Shown: positions 9,923-21,584, numbered from the stretch's first letter. The stretch: 64,000 nucleotides of DNA from Sycobia sp. Sy_11 (GCA_018907035.1 JACCIC010000165.1:186001-250000); one strand, 5' to 3'. The notes: generated by a model from the sequence alone, not told the origin. Numbers and translations are program-made.

Positions 9923-10315
9923 TCACTTTTGCATATAAACCTTAACCCCTAGCTTGAGGATCATAACGGGCTGCGCATTTCTCGTCGCGCTTACCACCTC
10001 TTGCGGGATTTGTGCAACTGTGTGGCCCTCGCTACTCTCTCGTGTCTCTTCGCTATCCGACACACTTTGCGTAGACGCCTGGCGTGTCGTATTCGCCTGT
10101 GTCTCCGGTTGCGCAGCGCCCTCCCCCTCCCAAGACGATACGACGAGCGTCGCACGATCTTGGATGTATGCGCAGGTGCGCAGGTCGCGATCCGTCCTGC
10201 CACACTTATAGCAAAATTTCTTGCTTCTCGGTTGTGGGCAGGTGGTATAGCCGTGTCCGGTTGCACCGCAGTTCCAACAGCCATTTGCGGGTGCTGTTGT
10301 GTGCTTGTTGGGCAC
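9923..10315 (-). pseudogene. Downstream ORF with tandem CCHC zinc knuckles
   Basis: 130 residues on the minus strand. A perfect CX2CX4HX4C knuckle (CWNCGATGHGYTTC) is followed by a second that lacks its His (CYKCGRTDRDLRTC). Then comes a Ser/Thr/Glu-rich tail. Such pairs are the nucleocapsid part of retroelement Gag proteins, or nucleic-acid-binding tails. Here the pair lies after the integrase on the same strand, about 1.8 kb past its end. The start is uncertain because upstream minus-strand pieces (10338-11190) are probably the same protein broken by frameshifts. It could instead be the gag of a second element inserted head-to-tail. RNA binding is inference from the motif. Confidence 0.55.
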
Positions 10316-10337
10316 AATTCCTAATTGTAAAATTGGC

Positions 10338-11190
10338 CTAGCAGGTGGTGAAGGATTTGGGAGTAGGGGGGGAAGTAAAATTGAGGAGCGGCGATACCTT
10401 TAGGTCCATCGGGGCCGGTAGGGCTCCTTTTGAGCTGGCGGTATTATGCGTCGTCTGCGGCTCATCTGATCGCCGTTCGCTGCTTGCTACCGGTGAGGCA
10501 GTTCTTAGCATCGTTGGTGTTGGTTTTTCAACCCCGGCCGTGTCATCGTCAGGTATTTTATACCGCGTCGATATTATAATCTTTTTCTGTTCCGTTCTTT
10601 TTTTGTCACATTGGGATTTTGGGCGGGTTTTCCAACGGCCTGTCTTTTGTATTGTGACCGAGCGCATGAAGGCGCAACGGTCGTCACGATATAGGCGCGC
10701 CTCGCCGTCCTCTGGTGTGCTTACCTAAACAATTTGGGCAGCTGTTTTATATATGAGCTGCTTTTTGCTTTTTGGAAGCGGGCTGACGGATTTTTGGGCC
10801 TGGTTGATACGGCAAGGTGGAGATTGATCTGACTTGCCGCGCAGACGTGTACGATATTGGGTCTTGCGGGTTTCGTTGTATGATCACCTTTCTACGGGAC
10901 GCCTCTAGCGGCCCCATCTTATGGGAGTCATCGCTATCACTCTCGTCCACCGCGATCTTTTCCCCAAGATCCTCGTATCTCTGAGCCAACGGATTATAGA
11001 TCCAATCCGTTTCCTTTTTCTTGCTTTCTTTTCTTTCTTCCTTTACTTCTTCTTCTTCTTTTCTTCCTTCTTTCTGCATCTCTTCTCCTTTTCTTGATGG
11101 TGTGGTAGTTTTGCGTCTTTACGGAAGAACCTCTTCTATTTCTATACTTGATGTTGTGATAGTTGTACGTCTTTCCGGACGGGCGCACTC
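10338..11190 (-). pseudogene. Basic/acidic low-complexity region upstream of the zinc knuckles
   Basis: Minus-strand frames 11188-10994, 11079-10747 and 10667-10338 overlap or abut. They encode a Lys/Arg/Glu-rich stretch (about 11000-11090), then NPLAQRYEDLGEKIAVDESD, then a Pro/Ser/Thr-rich part. The family is not recognised. Position and strand suggest the middle of the extra protein that ends in zinc knuckles. A ~50-bp direct duplication (the GTACGTCTTTCCGGACG-like segment) is visible at about 11095-11185. Confidence 0.4.
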
Positions 11191-11318
11191 CTGTGCGTTT
11201 TTTACTCCGCGGCTGTCGTTCTCAGTGGTAAGAGTCAATGGTGGGATTGTCACTGCCAGTGTGCGGATTGTTCGATAAGGGTGGGGGGCTGGGATTTACA
11301 GGAATTATGGTATCTGTT

Positions 11319-11760
11319 TCAGATATATCGATGTCTATCCGGGATAGCTTGAAGGAGATTTCGTCGACAGGCCTTGCAGCTGTCGGGCTTCTTGGTTCCT
11401 CGACGATCTCTTGGGTGGAGTGGGCTGAACTCGATAAGGTTCATTTGCGCTTGTTCGAGTTCTTTCAAAGCCTGCTCTTCTATAGAGTTGTCATCGGTAC
11501 GAGTTATTATTGGGGAACCCGAACGTGCTTGCACACACGGTACTTTCGCGTTCGTTGGGGTTAACTCCCACGTTTCTCCTTGCTCGGATGCATGATTCTT
11601 TGGGATGCTTGTCCCTCCTGATTGGCGCAATTGGTCGACTAGTATCGACCTCCATAAGCTTCGCCTTCTTCCGATGCCTTGCATTGTGCCTGTTGTTATT
11701 GCCGAAATCTGGAATAAAATTTTGAGTGTTCGGTGGGTAGTATTTTTTTAAATCCGACAT
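11319..11760 (-). pseudogene. Integrase C-terminal tail and linker
   Basis: Starts with MSDLKKYYPPNTQNF, which matches the HVSDLKxY ending typical of Ty3/Gypsy integrases. A hydrophilic tail follows, continuing in another frame (11684-11319). It joins the integrase to the downstream zinc-knuckle ORF region. At least one frameshift is needed. Confidence 0.5.
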
Positions 11761-12559
11761 ATGAACTCTATTTATTCACCCATAGTTCAGATCCCTAGTT
11801 TGGAAGACTATGGGGGGAGATCTTTTTTATAATTTGACTGGGTGCTACAAATTTGGGCGCTAATTTTGCCGCAAATTTGTCTGGGCCTGATGATAGGACG
11901 TGGTTTCGTCTACATACTCATTCGTTCACATGAAAGTTCTCTTGCCTTCGGCCTTTGCTATAATATTTAGCCTACTTTTGGCTAGCGATACTTAAGTGGT
12001 CTTTCACCATCATATGCATTGCTGGTAACCTTTTCATACGACTCAGCCAATCCGTTGTTGATAAACTTTGCACTTGCAACGCTGCTCCCTGAGATTGTCA
12101 GTACGTCGGTATTTCGCGCGGGTTACGCCCGAAACTCAAAAAGGCCGGCGACGCTTGTGTGCTCGTGTGCACAGCGGCATTCATTGCAAACGCTAGTTCT
12201 GGGAGGTGTAAGTCCCAATCTTTGTGGTTGTTTTTCACGAATGTAGCTATCATCGTTTTCATCACTCTGTTCACCCGTTCTACTTCGTTTGCCTGGGCAT
12301 GGTATGGTGCTATTAGTTGGTGTGTAACGCCCAGTTCGGTTAGCTTAGCCTTGAGCCAATTATTCACAATTTCTGTACGGCTGTCTACTATCAGGTACTT
12401 CGGACAGCTCCATTTGAAGATTATTTGCTCCTCAAATGCTTTAGCGATCGTTTGACCATTCGCTTTTTTAAGTTGCCTGATTTCTACGTATTTTGTGAAT
12501 AAGTCCTGAAATACGAGGAGGTACGTGTACTGTCCCTTACTAGCCGGGAAGAGAGCCAT
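11761..12559 (-). pseudogene. Gypsy integrase core and C-terminal domain
   Basis: 153 open residues (12559-12098) hold the retroviral-type integrase fold. LLVFQDLFTKYVE holds the first Asp, YLIVDSRTEIV the second and QANEVERVNRV the Glu, with spacing close to D,D35E. The usual NG after the second Asp and the Pro before VER are changed. Below 12098 the frame is broken by stops but still reads KFAAKLAPKFVAPSQIIKKI, the C-terminal domain, at about 11830-11890. It would have inserted the cDNA. It is inactive as it stands. Confidence 0.8.
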
Positions 12560-12599
12560 AATGTCTGCTGCAACGCTTGTCCACGGCCCCTTTCTGTTA

Positions 12600-12939
12600 C
12601 GTCATGTCATTAATCCTGTGGGCCCGCGTTGAGATACCTTATAAATTTGGCATTCCGGGCAGTGCTTGACGTACTGGTATACGTTTCTTCGCATTCCAGG
12701 CCACTAGTAATTTTGACCGACTTTATGGGTTGTTTTTTCGACTCCGAAGTGCCTTGATATTGAATTGTTATGACATTCGTGCAACACTGTTTCTCTGTCA
12801 CGTATCGGTAGTACTAGCTTCCAGTCTTCCGTTTTCGCCTAATATGTGCGTAAGATTATTTAGGCGGTGTTTGTAAATGAGGTCGTTCTTTATTGTCCAG
12901 TCCGGGTATTTTTCCGGGTGTTCTGTGATTTCTTTGGTA
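12600..12939 (-). pseudogene. Integrase N-terminal zinc-binding region
   Basis: Between RNase H and the integrase core, short minus-strand frames show the HHCC pattern: a CHNNS-like segment with His, then WPGMRRNVYQYVKHCPECQ spread over two frames. This is the normal position for the integrase zinc-binding domain. Confidence 0.6.
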
Positions 12940-13402
12940 TTAGTCTTGTACGAGTTGTCTTCCTCGATGGCCGTGTGGTAGGGGATTGGGGGTTCTGGGG
13001 GAGAGTCTCGAGAGGGCATCTAGTACATGATGTAATGCTCCTTTTCGGTGCAGTATAGTCATATTATACGCCTGCAACGCAGTCGCCCATCTTGATAGGC
13101 AGCCTCTCGGATCTTTGAGTCTGTGGAGCCATTTTAGGCTACTGTGGTCTGTTATGACAGTAAATTTTCTCCTAGCAAGTAACCGCGAAACTTTTCCACA
13201 GCCCATAAGACAGCTAGACATTCCTTTTTCATGACCGTGTAATTTGATTCTGCCTGCGTAAGTGTTCGGCTTACATACGCGATTGGGTGCTATTCGCGTA
13301 GGTTGCTTTGGCTTAGCACCACTCTGAGGGCGTACTTACTTGCATCTTTTTGCAGGGTATAGGGTTTGTTTTACACGGGGCGCGTTAGTACCGTCGCTTG
13401 CG
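12940..13402 (-). pseudogene. Gypsy RNase H
   Basis: The open part (13221-12940) includes [20 protein letters not shown] and the block LHRKGALHHVLDALSRL, which are the TDH..L.WL and HRKG...DALSR signatures of Ty3/Gypsy RNase H. The tail after DALSRL is Pro-rich. Upstream the frame is broken. Confidence 0.78.
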
Positions 13403-14260
13403 TCAATAGTATACGGAGCTTATCAAAAGCTTCCTGTTGCGTCTGTCCCTAGTGCCATTTGATTTTTTTTTCAGTAGCTTTGTGAGGGGTAGCTTGAAGT
13501 TTGTAAGGTCTTTTATGAACCGAGCATACCACCCGACTATGCCTAGACAGGCCCGTAATTGTCTCAGATTAGTAGGCTTCGGGTATTCACTTATGAGGCG
13601 AATTTTCTTCGGATCCATGCGTATCCCGTCCTCGTCTACGATGTATCCGAGGTATTTGACCTCCAGGCAGCAAAACTCGGAATTCTCTCGGTTGATTTGG
13701 AGACCAATCTCGTTTAAGCAGTTAATCACCGCCGTTAGTTATCGAGTATGCTGCTCAAAAGTCTTCGTAGAGACAATGATGTCGTCCATGTAAACGAAGA
13801 CGTATGGTTGCCACTCCAGTCTGAAGACGAGGTCCATATCTCTGGAATGTGGCGGGGGCATTTGTCAGTCCATAAGGCAAACGCTTATACTGAAAAAAGG
13901 CCCTTTTGTGGGACAGCGAAGGCAGTGATCTCCTTGCGCTTTTCGTCCAGTGGGATTTGATGGTAGGCTTGGCTTAGGTCGATTTTTGACTACTCCACGC
14001 ACTCTCGGATGGCTCGATGATGCCCTCGGCTAGGAGTCAATCACTTTCTGCGTGCACCTGCTTCAACAGCTTATCTGGGATTCGCCGTAAGCGCTGTTTT
14101 ATAGCGCGATGTTCCTGCATGTCTATCTGATTCGGCTGCATGCGGGCTAGTTGAAGCTTTGCGCTCGGCTCAGGTATTAGGTGGCTTAGTGTCCTGTTGA
14201 GCTCATCGCGTTCTAGACTGCCTAGCCGAGCTACACCGTTGGCGGCGGCTATGGCTGTGA
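13403..14260 (-). pseudogene. Gypsy reverse transcriptase
   Basis: Motif A (KIDLSQAYHQIPLDEKRKE) lies at about 13940-13990. Then come a QYKRLPYGLTNAPATFQR-like block in shifted frames and motif C YMDDIIV, encoded at 13772-13792. The thumb/connection part is open (13729-13403) with LGYIVDEDGI and YPKPTNLRQLRACLGIVGWY. At least two frameshifts break the enzyme. It would have copied element RNA into DNA. Confidence 0.82.
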
Positions 14261-14265
14261 TGGTC

Positions 14266-14640
14266 TCACTCAGGCTGTATTATTTTGTAACAAAGCGTCT
14301 GATGAGTTTTGTGAGGCGTGTACCATGTTGCGTCAGCAAAGTTAATGGTGACTTTGACTAGCGCCAGTAAGTCCATTCCTATTATCATGCCATATTTTAA
14401 TGACTTTGACACTTGAAATCTGTCTTTTATTTGATGGTCGACTATATTCAGTAGTAGATCAACTTCTCCCTCGTTTGCACATATTTTTCCGTCAGGTAGT
14501 TGCATACGCGATTACAGGACTAATTGCCGATCGTACTATTTTCCCTGGGCCTGGGCCTATATATGATTTTCCTGCACCCGGATCAATAAGTGCGGAAAAA
14601 ACTTTGCCCATTAATTCTATATTCAGGAAAAACCGATTTT
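14266..14640 (-). pseudogene. Gypsy aspartic protease
   Basis: FSALIDPGAGKSYIGP carries the D-x-G-A catalytic loop with Pro in place of Thr/Ser. Downstream in the next frame is MIIGMDLLALVKVTINF, the conserved G-M-D-x-L segment at the protease C-terminus. A frame change near 14500 separates them. Confidence 0.7.
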
Positions 14641-16354
14641 CCTCTTCTTTAGTTCTGAGGTCCGGATGTGTATTTGAAACATCCTTTGCCTCGGGGCACT
14701 GGTCGCTATTTTCAGCGAGTGGAGTCATGTTATGAGGGGCGTTAGGGCAGACTCCTGAATCCGCTCTCCTCATGCATTTCCTTTTGTTTTGCGTTCTAAC
14801 GTTTTTCTCGTCACAGTTGTAGCAAAACAGGTGCTTTCTGTCGGGGCATTGAGTCATTGCATTAAGGCCTTGAGTCTTCGCCTTGCTGTCTGGTGTCGTA
14901 GTTTGCGTTGTCACGTCGTGGCGAACGGTAGCCGTTGCGATCACGTCTGTTATTGTCTCGTCTAGGTGGTGATCGCTGTTCATTTCGATTTTTTTGTTCG
15001 CTACCTTTGTATTCTCGGCTCGATGATCTGGGTGGCCGTTCGCTTCGACGTGCATAGTCGTTCCAGCTGCTGTTGTTGCTTGACGATCGATATTCTCGAT
15101 CGGGTGTTCGTGGTCGCCGTTGTCGATCTTGAGTATAATTACTGTTGTTAGTTGAATACCGAGAGGTGCTCCGAGAAGTATGACTGGGCAAGATTTCTTT
15201 GAACGTATGTGGTGAGGTGTATCTATTACAGAAGAGTGATGGAAACTGATAACGAGGGGGTGGTGGGAGGTTTCGGTATCTGGGAATGGTGAGCGATCTC
15301 TGCGTGGCATGCTTGCCCTGTCTTCGGTTCGTCGCGGTGACGAGTCTCTAAGCTACAGACTAAAATTAGTCTGTAGCTTAAAAAAGTCTCTAAAATTACA
15401 GCCGTACTGTAATTTCTTCTTGGCTCCTGTCGGTGGTTGCGTTGGCGTGGTTCTTCATTGATGCGCCTGGCTAGTATCGGGGCCGATGGCTCTTCTACTG
15501 TCACGGCTTTTTTGTTGGTTGATGATTTTTCATTTTCGATGGTTACTAAACTAGAGCGTTTGCTTGTTCTTTCTGATGTGGAGCAGGCTGCTGTACTCAT
15601 CATGCAGTCCTCTGCAGATGGTGCCTCTTTATACTTCCGTGTGAGCTCTTTTTTCAATTCTATCTGCTGCCCGATCAGTTGCAGCTCATCTATTGATTTA
15701 AAATCACCTCTATCGATTTTATCTATGTACGACGGGTGTAAGTTTCGACAGATACAGTCCAGTTGTGTTTCGAGGGCTAGCGCGGGCGCCATCTTATCGA
15801 TCAAGACGCGCATGCCCCGGGGATCCGAACCTATTGGTTTTTTAGAACCTTGCGTTCGATTGCGTAGCTGCTCCTCTAATGGTAGCATATAGTCAATTGG
15901 TCTAAATTAACCTACGCTAATTTTTATAGAGAGGTCTAGCCCAGATTCGTGCTGCTCCACTCAGGATCCCGGGGATTATTTTTAGTATATCCGTTACTGG
16001 TATGTCCAAACTATTCATTGTTTCCTCTATTCGTTCGATAAACTTCTCGACGTCTTCTCGAGGAACTCCCGTAAATTGTACGCGCCACTGTCGTAATAAC
16101 TGCCCAGTGTGCATTTCCTTCAAGTAAGTATTCTCGAACGATCTATTCGAGATCATCTGTCTAGTTTGGAGGGGGCTGGCTGCATTCCTGGCGGTAAATT
16201 CTGTGGGTTTGAGTACGTTGTCGGGTACTGCGGTAGTACTGCTGGGTGTTGGTAGGGCCACATACCTGGCAGATGCGGCCAGCTGTTCGCTGTGGCTGGG
16301 GGAATCTCCATATTCCCTGTCAGATCCGTGCTGTGTCCGGGTGGCAGTGTCCAC
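14641..16354 (-). pseudogene. Gypsy gag
   Basis: Three minus-strand frames. 16354-15917 has a low-complexity N-terminus, then the capsid start WRVQFTGVPREDVEKFIERI. 15888-15226 continues the capsid with LDCICRNLHPSYIDKIDRGD. 15310-14641 is a His/Arg-rich region ending in a damaged knuckle (CYNCDEKNV...KRKC, central His missing). Frameshifts lie near 15900 and 15250. A pair of perfect hairpins (15350-15415) lies inside the second frame. Gag would package element RNA. Confidence 0.72.
15350..15415. repeat. Two adjacent perfect hairpins inside gag
   Basis: AAGCTACAGACTA-AAAT-TAGTCTGTAGCTT (15350-15379) and AAATTACAG-CCGTA-CTGTAATTT (15393-15415). They look like a small insertion in the capsid frame. 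Confidence 0.75.
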
Positions 16355-16540
16355 GGTCCGGAGAAGTATCCGAGTCCCGCTGCTATTTGCTGTGGGGACG
16401 GCCCCAGGGGTACAGTGGAGGTCGTACGGGATTGTCCCGTCGGATTGTTATCTCCTTCTTGGGTGTTTAGCTATTTTGAGGGATCAGCGGGTTCTCTGGC
16501 GAGTGATCTACCTCGAGAGCTGTCGAGCTCAAGGCATCTG

Positions 16541-19500
16541 AGATTTTGGTGATGTCGGAGTGATCCTTTCCAGGATTTTTATCCTGTTCCCGCATGACAT
16601 TATCCGTTTCTCACTGATCCATGTCAAGCAAGTCAACCGAGGTGTACAGATATAATTCTGTGAACTCGGGGGAATCCTTGTTCTAGTCTTTATCAGAAGA
16701 CGATAATCAGTACGATGTATTTAAAATGAAGTTATTATACTATTAATAACGTCCGATGATCGTGTCTATCTGTTCATAGCACCCGCCTTTAGGTGTTAAT
16801 GTCTTAAACTATGTTTAACTTCGTTTGTAAGAATTACTATACAAAGGTTTTTCTTTTCTATAACTCATTTATAAATAACGATAGTAGATAATAATTATCC
16901 TTCACAACTTATAGCTTATTTCTTTAATTGGGTTAGTTATTAATAATTCAACTTTAATACCTACAATATCTTATTTGGAATTCTTGTAAAGTACTTCCAG
17001 TATTGTATATTGTAGATCATAAAAAAAATATTTCACTGTCTCATAGTTGAATTTTTATTATTTTTTTTGTTGTTTAAAAATTGTTATTTAATTTGATTAA
17101 TTTTTTCTTAGGTTTAATGTGTGTTCATAATCACTAGTTATGATAATTATGTGCTTATAAATTATAATAATCTAGATAATACTTATACTATAGTTTATTG
17201 GTTATAAGATCTCTAATATTATCTATTTATTCCTAATGTTCAGATTATTATTTATCTATATTATCTTCACTATTTATTGACAGTGATGGTATTATGATTC
17301 CTAAACCACCTTTCTTGTTGTAAAATAGAAAATGTTTTAAGTTAAATTTGGTCTGATATAGTTAATTATCTTAAAGTTTCTATATTTTTCATGTTCTTGT
17401 TATGTTTATTATTTAGTCATATCGTTGACATTATTTTATATTGTTCGTCCAATGAAGTTTGTATCCTATATATTAAAATGATTTACCATCAATTTTATAG
17501 TAATTTATATTAAATCCTGCTAAAAAGGAATTTTCAATTATACTTTATATCCAGTCATGTGATTGGTTAAGGGTAAATATATTGATTATGTGTTTGATCC
17601 CAACTATTGGTGCATGTGGTTCATGTTGTTATGTATTTGTATTTGGTCGTACTTTTTTATTTTATTTTATGCGTATAATATTTTATTTTTAATGTTTAGA
17701 TTATTTATTATTATTTATTTTATTTGAATAACTAATGCCTGGTATATGTTTAGTTACTATTCAGTTATATTAATACAGTTGTATATCTGTATTATTTCTC
17801 CTTATGTGTTGTGGTTAAATGTATTCAATAAATAGAAGGAGAAATCATAGAGTAGAGAAGGTGTTTAATTACATGACCTACTCTTGATTTATAGTATTGT
17901 TTACTATATTTATATTATTTAAATTTAGTATATTATATATTACTTATAAGCGTGTTGCTTATTATCACTGTTGTTCACTTGTGTAGGTTTTTTTATTTAT
18001 AAAAGTTTCGACCTTTATTCTTGATTGCTCTTCAATTACAATTGTTCCAGGTTGCTATGAGATTATGACTATCTTTGAAATAGTTTAAGTTTCAATAAAC
18101 TTCACCAAATTTGCAAGTTCTTTATAAATGAAGCATCTTAATCGCAAGTTTTCAAGCTTGAAAAAGGAGAATGAACTCAATGAAAAAAGTTTTACTTGTT
18201 TATGAATTATTTATAAATAAATCATAATTTGTTTACACCTCATGAAGGTTTTATAACTGGTAACTGACATTTGATTTAATAAATAGCGTTATTTGCTTCA
18301 CTCTCTCTCAAATTTCACTGTTTCTTTATTGTCACTATTTTAATTAATGATTATTAATTTAATTATGGTTATTTATTGTTGTTTAGTTATCCATATCTAG
18401 CCCTCTTTGTTGTTTTTTTCACTTCTATTTATTTATTATAATTAGTTGTTCTCTTTTTTGTTTTGTGTGCATTAGCCTTTTATTAATATTGAGGTTAGTC
18501 GTTTTATTTGTTGTAAATTCACAACTTATTGCGTTAGTCACTTACTCTATTCACTCTTCTTGTTTTCTGTTGTCTTGAATGATTATCGACCTTTTGGTCT
18601 GCATCTTTTATAAAGCCTTGCACCAGGCTCGTTAGTGGGATATATTTGCACTTCAGTATTTAGTTCAAAATTTGAAATTATTTGCTTATCCTTCTAAAAA
18701 TGATTACCACAATTATACGTATTATTATCAACTAGGAGCACTTTTTAGAATGGAAAAATTCTACTTCTTTCCTGTATTTTTGCTCCTTTCAATTTTTCAG
18801 CACCTGCCATACATTTGCAGTGCATAGGTTATGCTGGCCTTCCAACATACACTATCTCACCTGTTCCACGTACTCTGGTGCTTAAACTTCCTTGTTCTGC
18901 TTGATTTAATTCTATGTTTTAAGTACAATTACCTTCTCCACGCTACTGGCTGAGTAAAGTTGAGGCAGTATCAATGCCTACTGGGGGAAACGTCGGTTAT
19001 GCTGTTTTGACAGCAGCTTATGTTTTTCAATTTTTGTATTTTTCAGTGCATTTCCTTGAAAATTGTTTCCCTATATCTTGAGATGATCTCGAATCTGATG
19101 CACTTTACAGATTTTCAAAATCTTAACTTGTTGTGTAATAAAAGTAGTTTTTAAAAATCTGTCTGCTACTAGTTTCATGCATTTGGTATGTACTAAGGGA
19201 GCTGGTTTTTGTTTTTCGAAAAGGTACTAAAGAAAAAGGGGAAAAATTGTCCTCTTGTTTACTACAAGTCTACTTTTAGTTATTGATGTCGGTGTGTGTT
19301 GCTTGCATTACGCATTCTTTCCTTGTGCGAGGGGCACATTTCATCAATAACTTTATTTTTGAAAAAATTTGAAATTATTGTCCGATCAGTGGGAAACTTG
19401 TTTCCACCAAAGGTATAGCGATTTTCAATCAGGTATGTTTCTTAAATTGCTAAAATATTTACTCCTTCTGTATCAGGGAAGTCTGTTGCAACTCACAGCG

Positions 19501-20332
19501 CTGGTGTTGAGGTACGATATAGCTGCTCATGTATATGTATGACTTAAAGGGAGTTGGTATTGGGCCTATTGACTAATGTATTTTATATATTTATTTCTCA
19601 CAGCTATAGAGGGGGTGAGTGCTCTCAAAGGGTCTGAATGATATAGGTTTTAAAAAAAAGAGCCGATCCCAACTTGATAAAATATATCAATATAAAGGAC
19701 AACATACATGTGGGGAAGTAGATATGTAAATTTATCTATTATTATAACATTCCGTATATATACGTTAGATGTATATGATATAAATTACATTCATAAAATT
19801 ATATATATTATTTATTATTCCAAGACACTGTTGGTGCTTGGGGAAATTGCACAGTAAGAATTCCAGGGATCTAAGGTAAAAAACGGTAATTGTTTCCAGG
19901 TGTCATTACTAGCTACTTTCTCTCTCTACCTTTGACATTGAGAGAGTTTAAATATTTCTTGCTGAGCTACTTGTCAACAATGTAAGTAATAGTGAATAAT
20001 ATTATGGGTCATGCATACATAGAATGGAATATATTTTTGTCGCTTTAATATTAGTTTGTCTCTATGCAGTGTATGTGTAAAATGAAAAATAAGGACAACA
20101 CGATAAGGCTATTAAATTTATTAACTGTTGGTTACTATGATCTGGTTGCTGCTACCAGTAGCCTACTGCTAGCTTACTGCGCAGATTACTGCGCACATAA
20201 CCCAAGATGGCCACTCGTTCGTACTGCACGGTATTGCACGTGCACGCGGCTGTTTACAGCTACTTTTCCCGAATTTTACACGTTTATCCGGGAGCAAAAG
20301 CGAACAGGGGATTTTATACACTGAACATATAT
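16541..20332. other. AT-rich region between LTR copy 2 and gag
   Basis: 3.8 kb, very AT-rich, with no open frame of note on either strand apart from an unrecognised 86-codon frame at 20064-20324. If the flanking repeats are LTRs this is the element's leader or a later insertion. I looked for mitochondrial or retroelement motifs and saw none. Confidence 0.5.
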
Positions 20333-20929
20333 ATTTTCGCGTTACTGGCCTCACGCTTTGGGCGCCATTTGTAACGCCAGTTTTGGCGTTACACTTACCG
20401 TGTATAGTGGCTTACTCAGGTAGCCGTATCTGTCTGTATGTGTATGTGTGTGTGCTTGATTGCCCACACACGCTAGCTCCGGCTGAAATGGGAACAAGGG
20501 GAACACGCAAAGAAAACTCGGGGCAAATAACAATATTAACAATGTATTTATTAACGATACTAAAGCTCGTTATAATATGATACGGTAGCTCGCGGGCTAC
20601 ACACTCCTTGCAGGTTCAGTGACGCGTGGGGAAGCTATAATATAATGCGGGAAGGTACAGAATTAGACGGGAACAATGGCACGATACGGAAATGGACACG
20701 CGGGGGAAGAATTATGACCGGAATGGTCGTTTACGCCAATCATGGACTTCGCGTATTTTATAACAATGCACGCGACGGTGGGCGAAGGCAGCCTGAATAG
20801 CGACACGCAATAACAATATAAATAAGGCAAAACTACTTGCCGCGAGCAAGCTGCAGCTGTCTTATTCGCCCTTCCTCTCTTCCTCTCGTTCGGTCGTCGG
20901 TGCCAGCGTCCTTCGTTTAGAGCGGTTCG

Positions 20930-20975
<46 letters not shown>

Positions 20976-21395
20976 TTCGCTCGCTGACGGCGTCGGTGCT
21001 GGCGGCGTCTCTCGACCTCTTCGCGACTTGAGTGCGGCGATGCTGAGGATGTTCCCGACCGCCCGGGAGACGTGGATACGTCTCGGGCTGCACGGTGGGT
21101 GGCAAGAGCATCTTTGCTTGAACTCGGTGCCGAGACGTGGTGGATCGGAAAAGTCGAGCGGGCTGGCCTCTCAGTGTCCGGGGCTGTGGCTCTAGGTTAG
21201 AACGTGGTACTCTGCGGTACTACACTCTACGTGACGGAATACGCAGGAATGAGAAAGAGCGCTCCTCTGCTCTTCGTTGCTCCGTTTTCCGTTCGAAGTC
21301 CGCGCACTCTCGCGGTTCGCGAACGTGGTAATCCCGATCGCGCGCGAGCGGTGGTTTTAAAGTCGCGAAAATACACGACTGCGTAAATGGTCATC

Positions 21396-21398
<3 letters not shown>
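20333..21398 (-). repeat. LTR copy 2 (5' LTR of the minus-strand element)
   Basis: Co-linear with LTR copy 1 throughout, with scattered substitutions and small indels. Minus-strand start TGTGATGACC at 21398 next to (TA)n, TATA box TATAAAATA at 20754-20762, AATAAA at 20547-20552, and the perfect hairpin TGTAACGCCA-AAAC-TGGCGTTACA at 20370-20393. A CT tract at 20929-20971 is LTR-internal. Confidence 0.72.
20349..20367 (-). promoter_or_regulatory. Primer-binding-site-like sequence
   Basis: TGGCGCCCAAAGCGTGAGG on the minus strand, two bases after the hairpin ending in ACA. The first ten bases match the complement of an insect tRNA-Lys 3' end; the rest needs a 2-base insertion. The same segment, with changes, also follows LTR copy 1. 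Confidence 0.45.

Positions 21399-21434
<36 letters not shown>
21399..21434. repeat. (TA)n microsatellite at the outer edge of LTR copy 2
   Basis: Pure TA tract directly beside the LTR start. Confidence 0.95.
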
Positions 21435-21437
<3 letters not shown>

Positions 21438-21584
21438 ATATTGTATATATCTGCTTTAAAAAGTAACTTTTCACGTCGATGTTCGTGTACCGACGATACG
21501 TTATTTTCATCTTTAGAATATCGAGTAAGGGACGTGACGGTTAAAGCACAACAGTGGTGTTTCAGAATTGGATAAAACAAGCTT

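Larger units (their letters stand above)
7706..21398 (-). mobile_element. Decayed Ty3/Gypsy-like LTR retrotransposon (~13.7 kb)
   Basis: Two ~1-kb direct repeats (7706-8714 and about 20333-21398) flank minus-strand gag, protease, RT, RNase H and integrase pieces in Ty3/Gypsy order. A purine tract sits just inside the lower repeat and a tRNA-type primer site in the upper one. Both outer flanks are (TA)n, which fits one insertion into a microsatellite. Visible divergence between the repeats and many stops suggest an old copy. The 3.8-kb AT-rich leader and the coding region after integrase are unusual, so a composite origin is possible. Confidence 0.6.

Noticed and set aside
11021..11278. Ser-rich secreted-like plus-strand protein
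   Set aside because: Antisense of the Lys/Glu-rich segment of the retroelement ORF.
10001..11725. Plus-strand open frames of 70-130 codons
   Set aside because: Antisense to the minus-strand Gypsy-like coding region and without recognisable motifs; composition shadows.
16541..20332. Nuclear copy of mitochondrial DNA, suggested by the very high AT content
   Set aside because: No stretch resembling mitochondrial proteins, rRNA or tRNA could be read on either strand.
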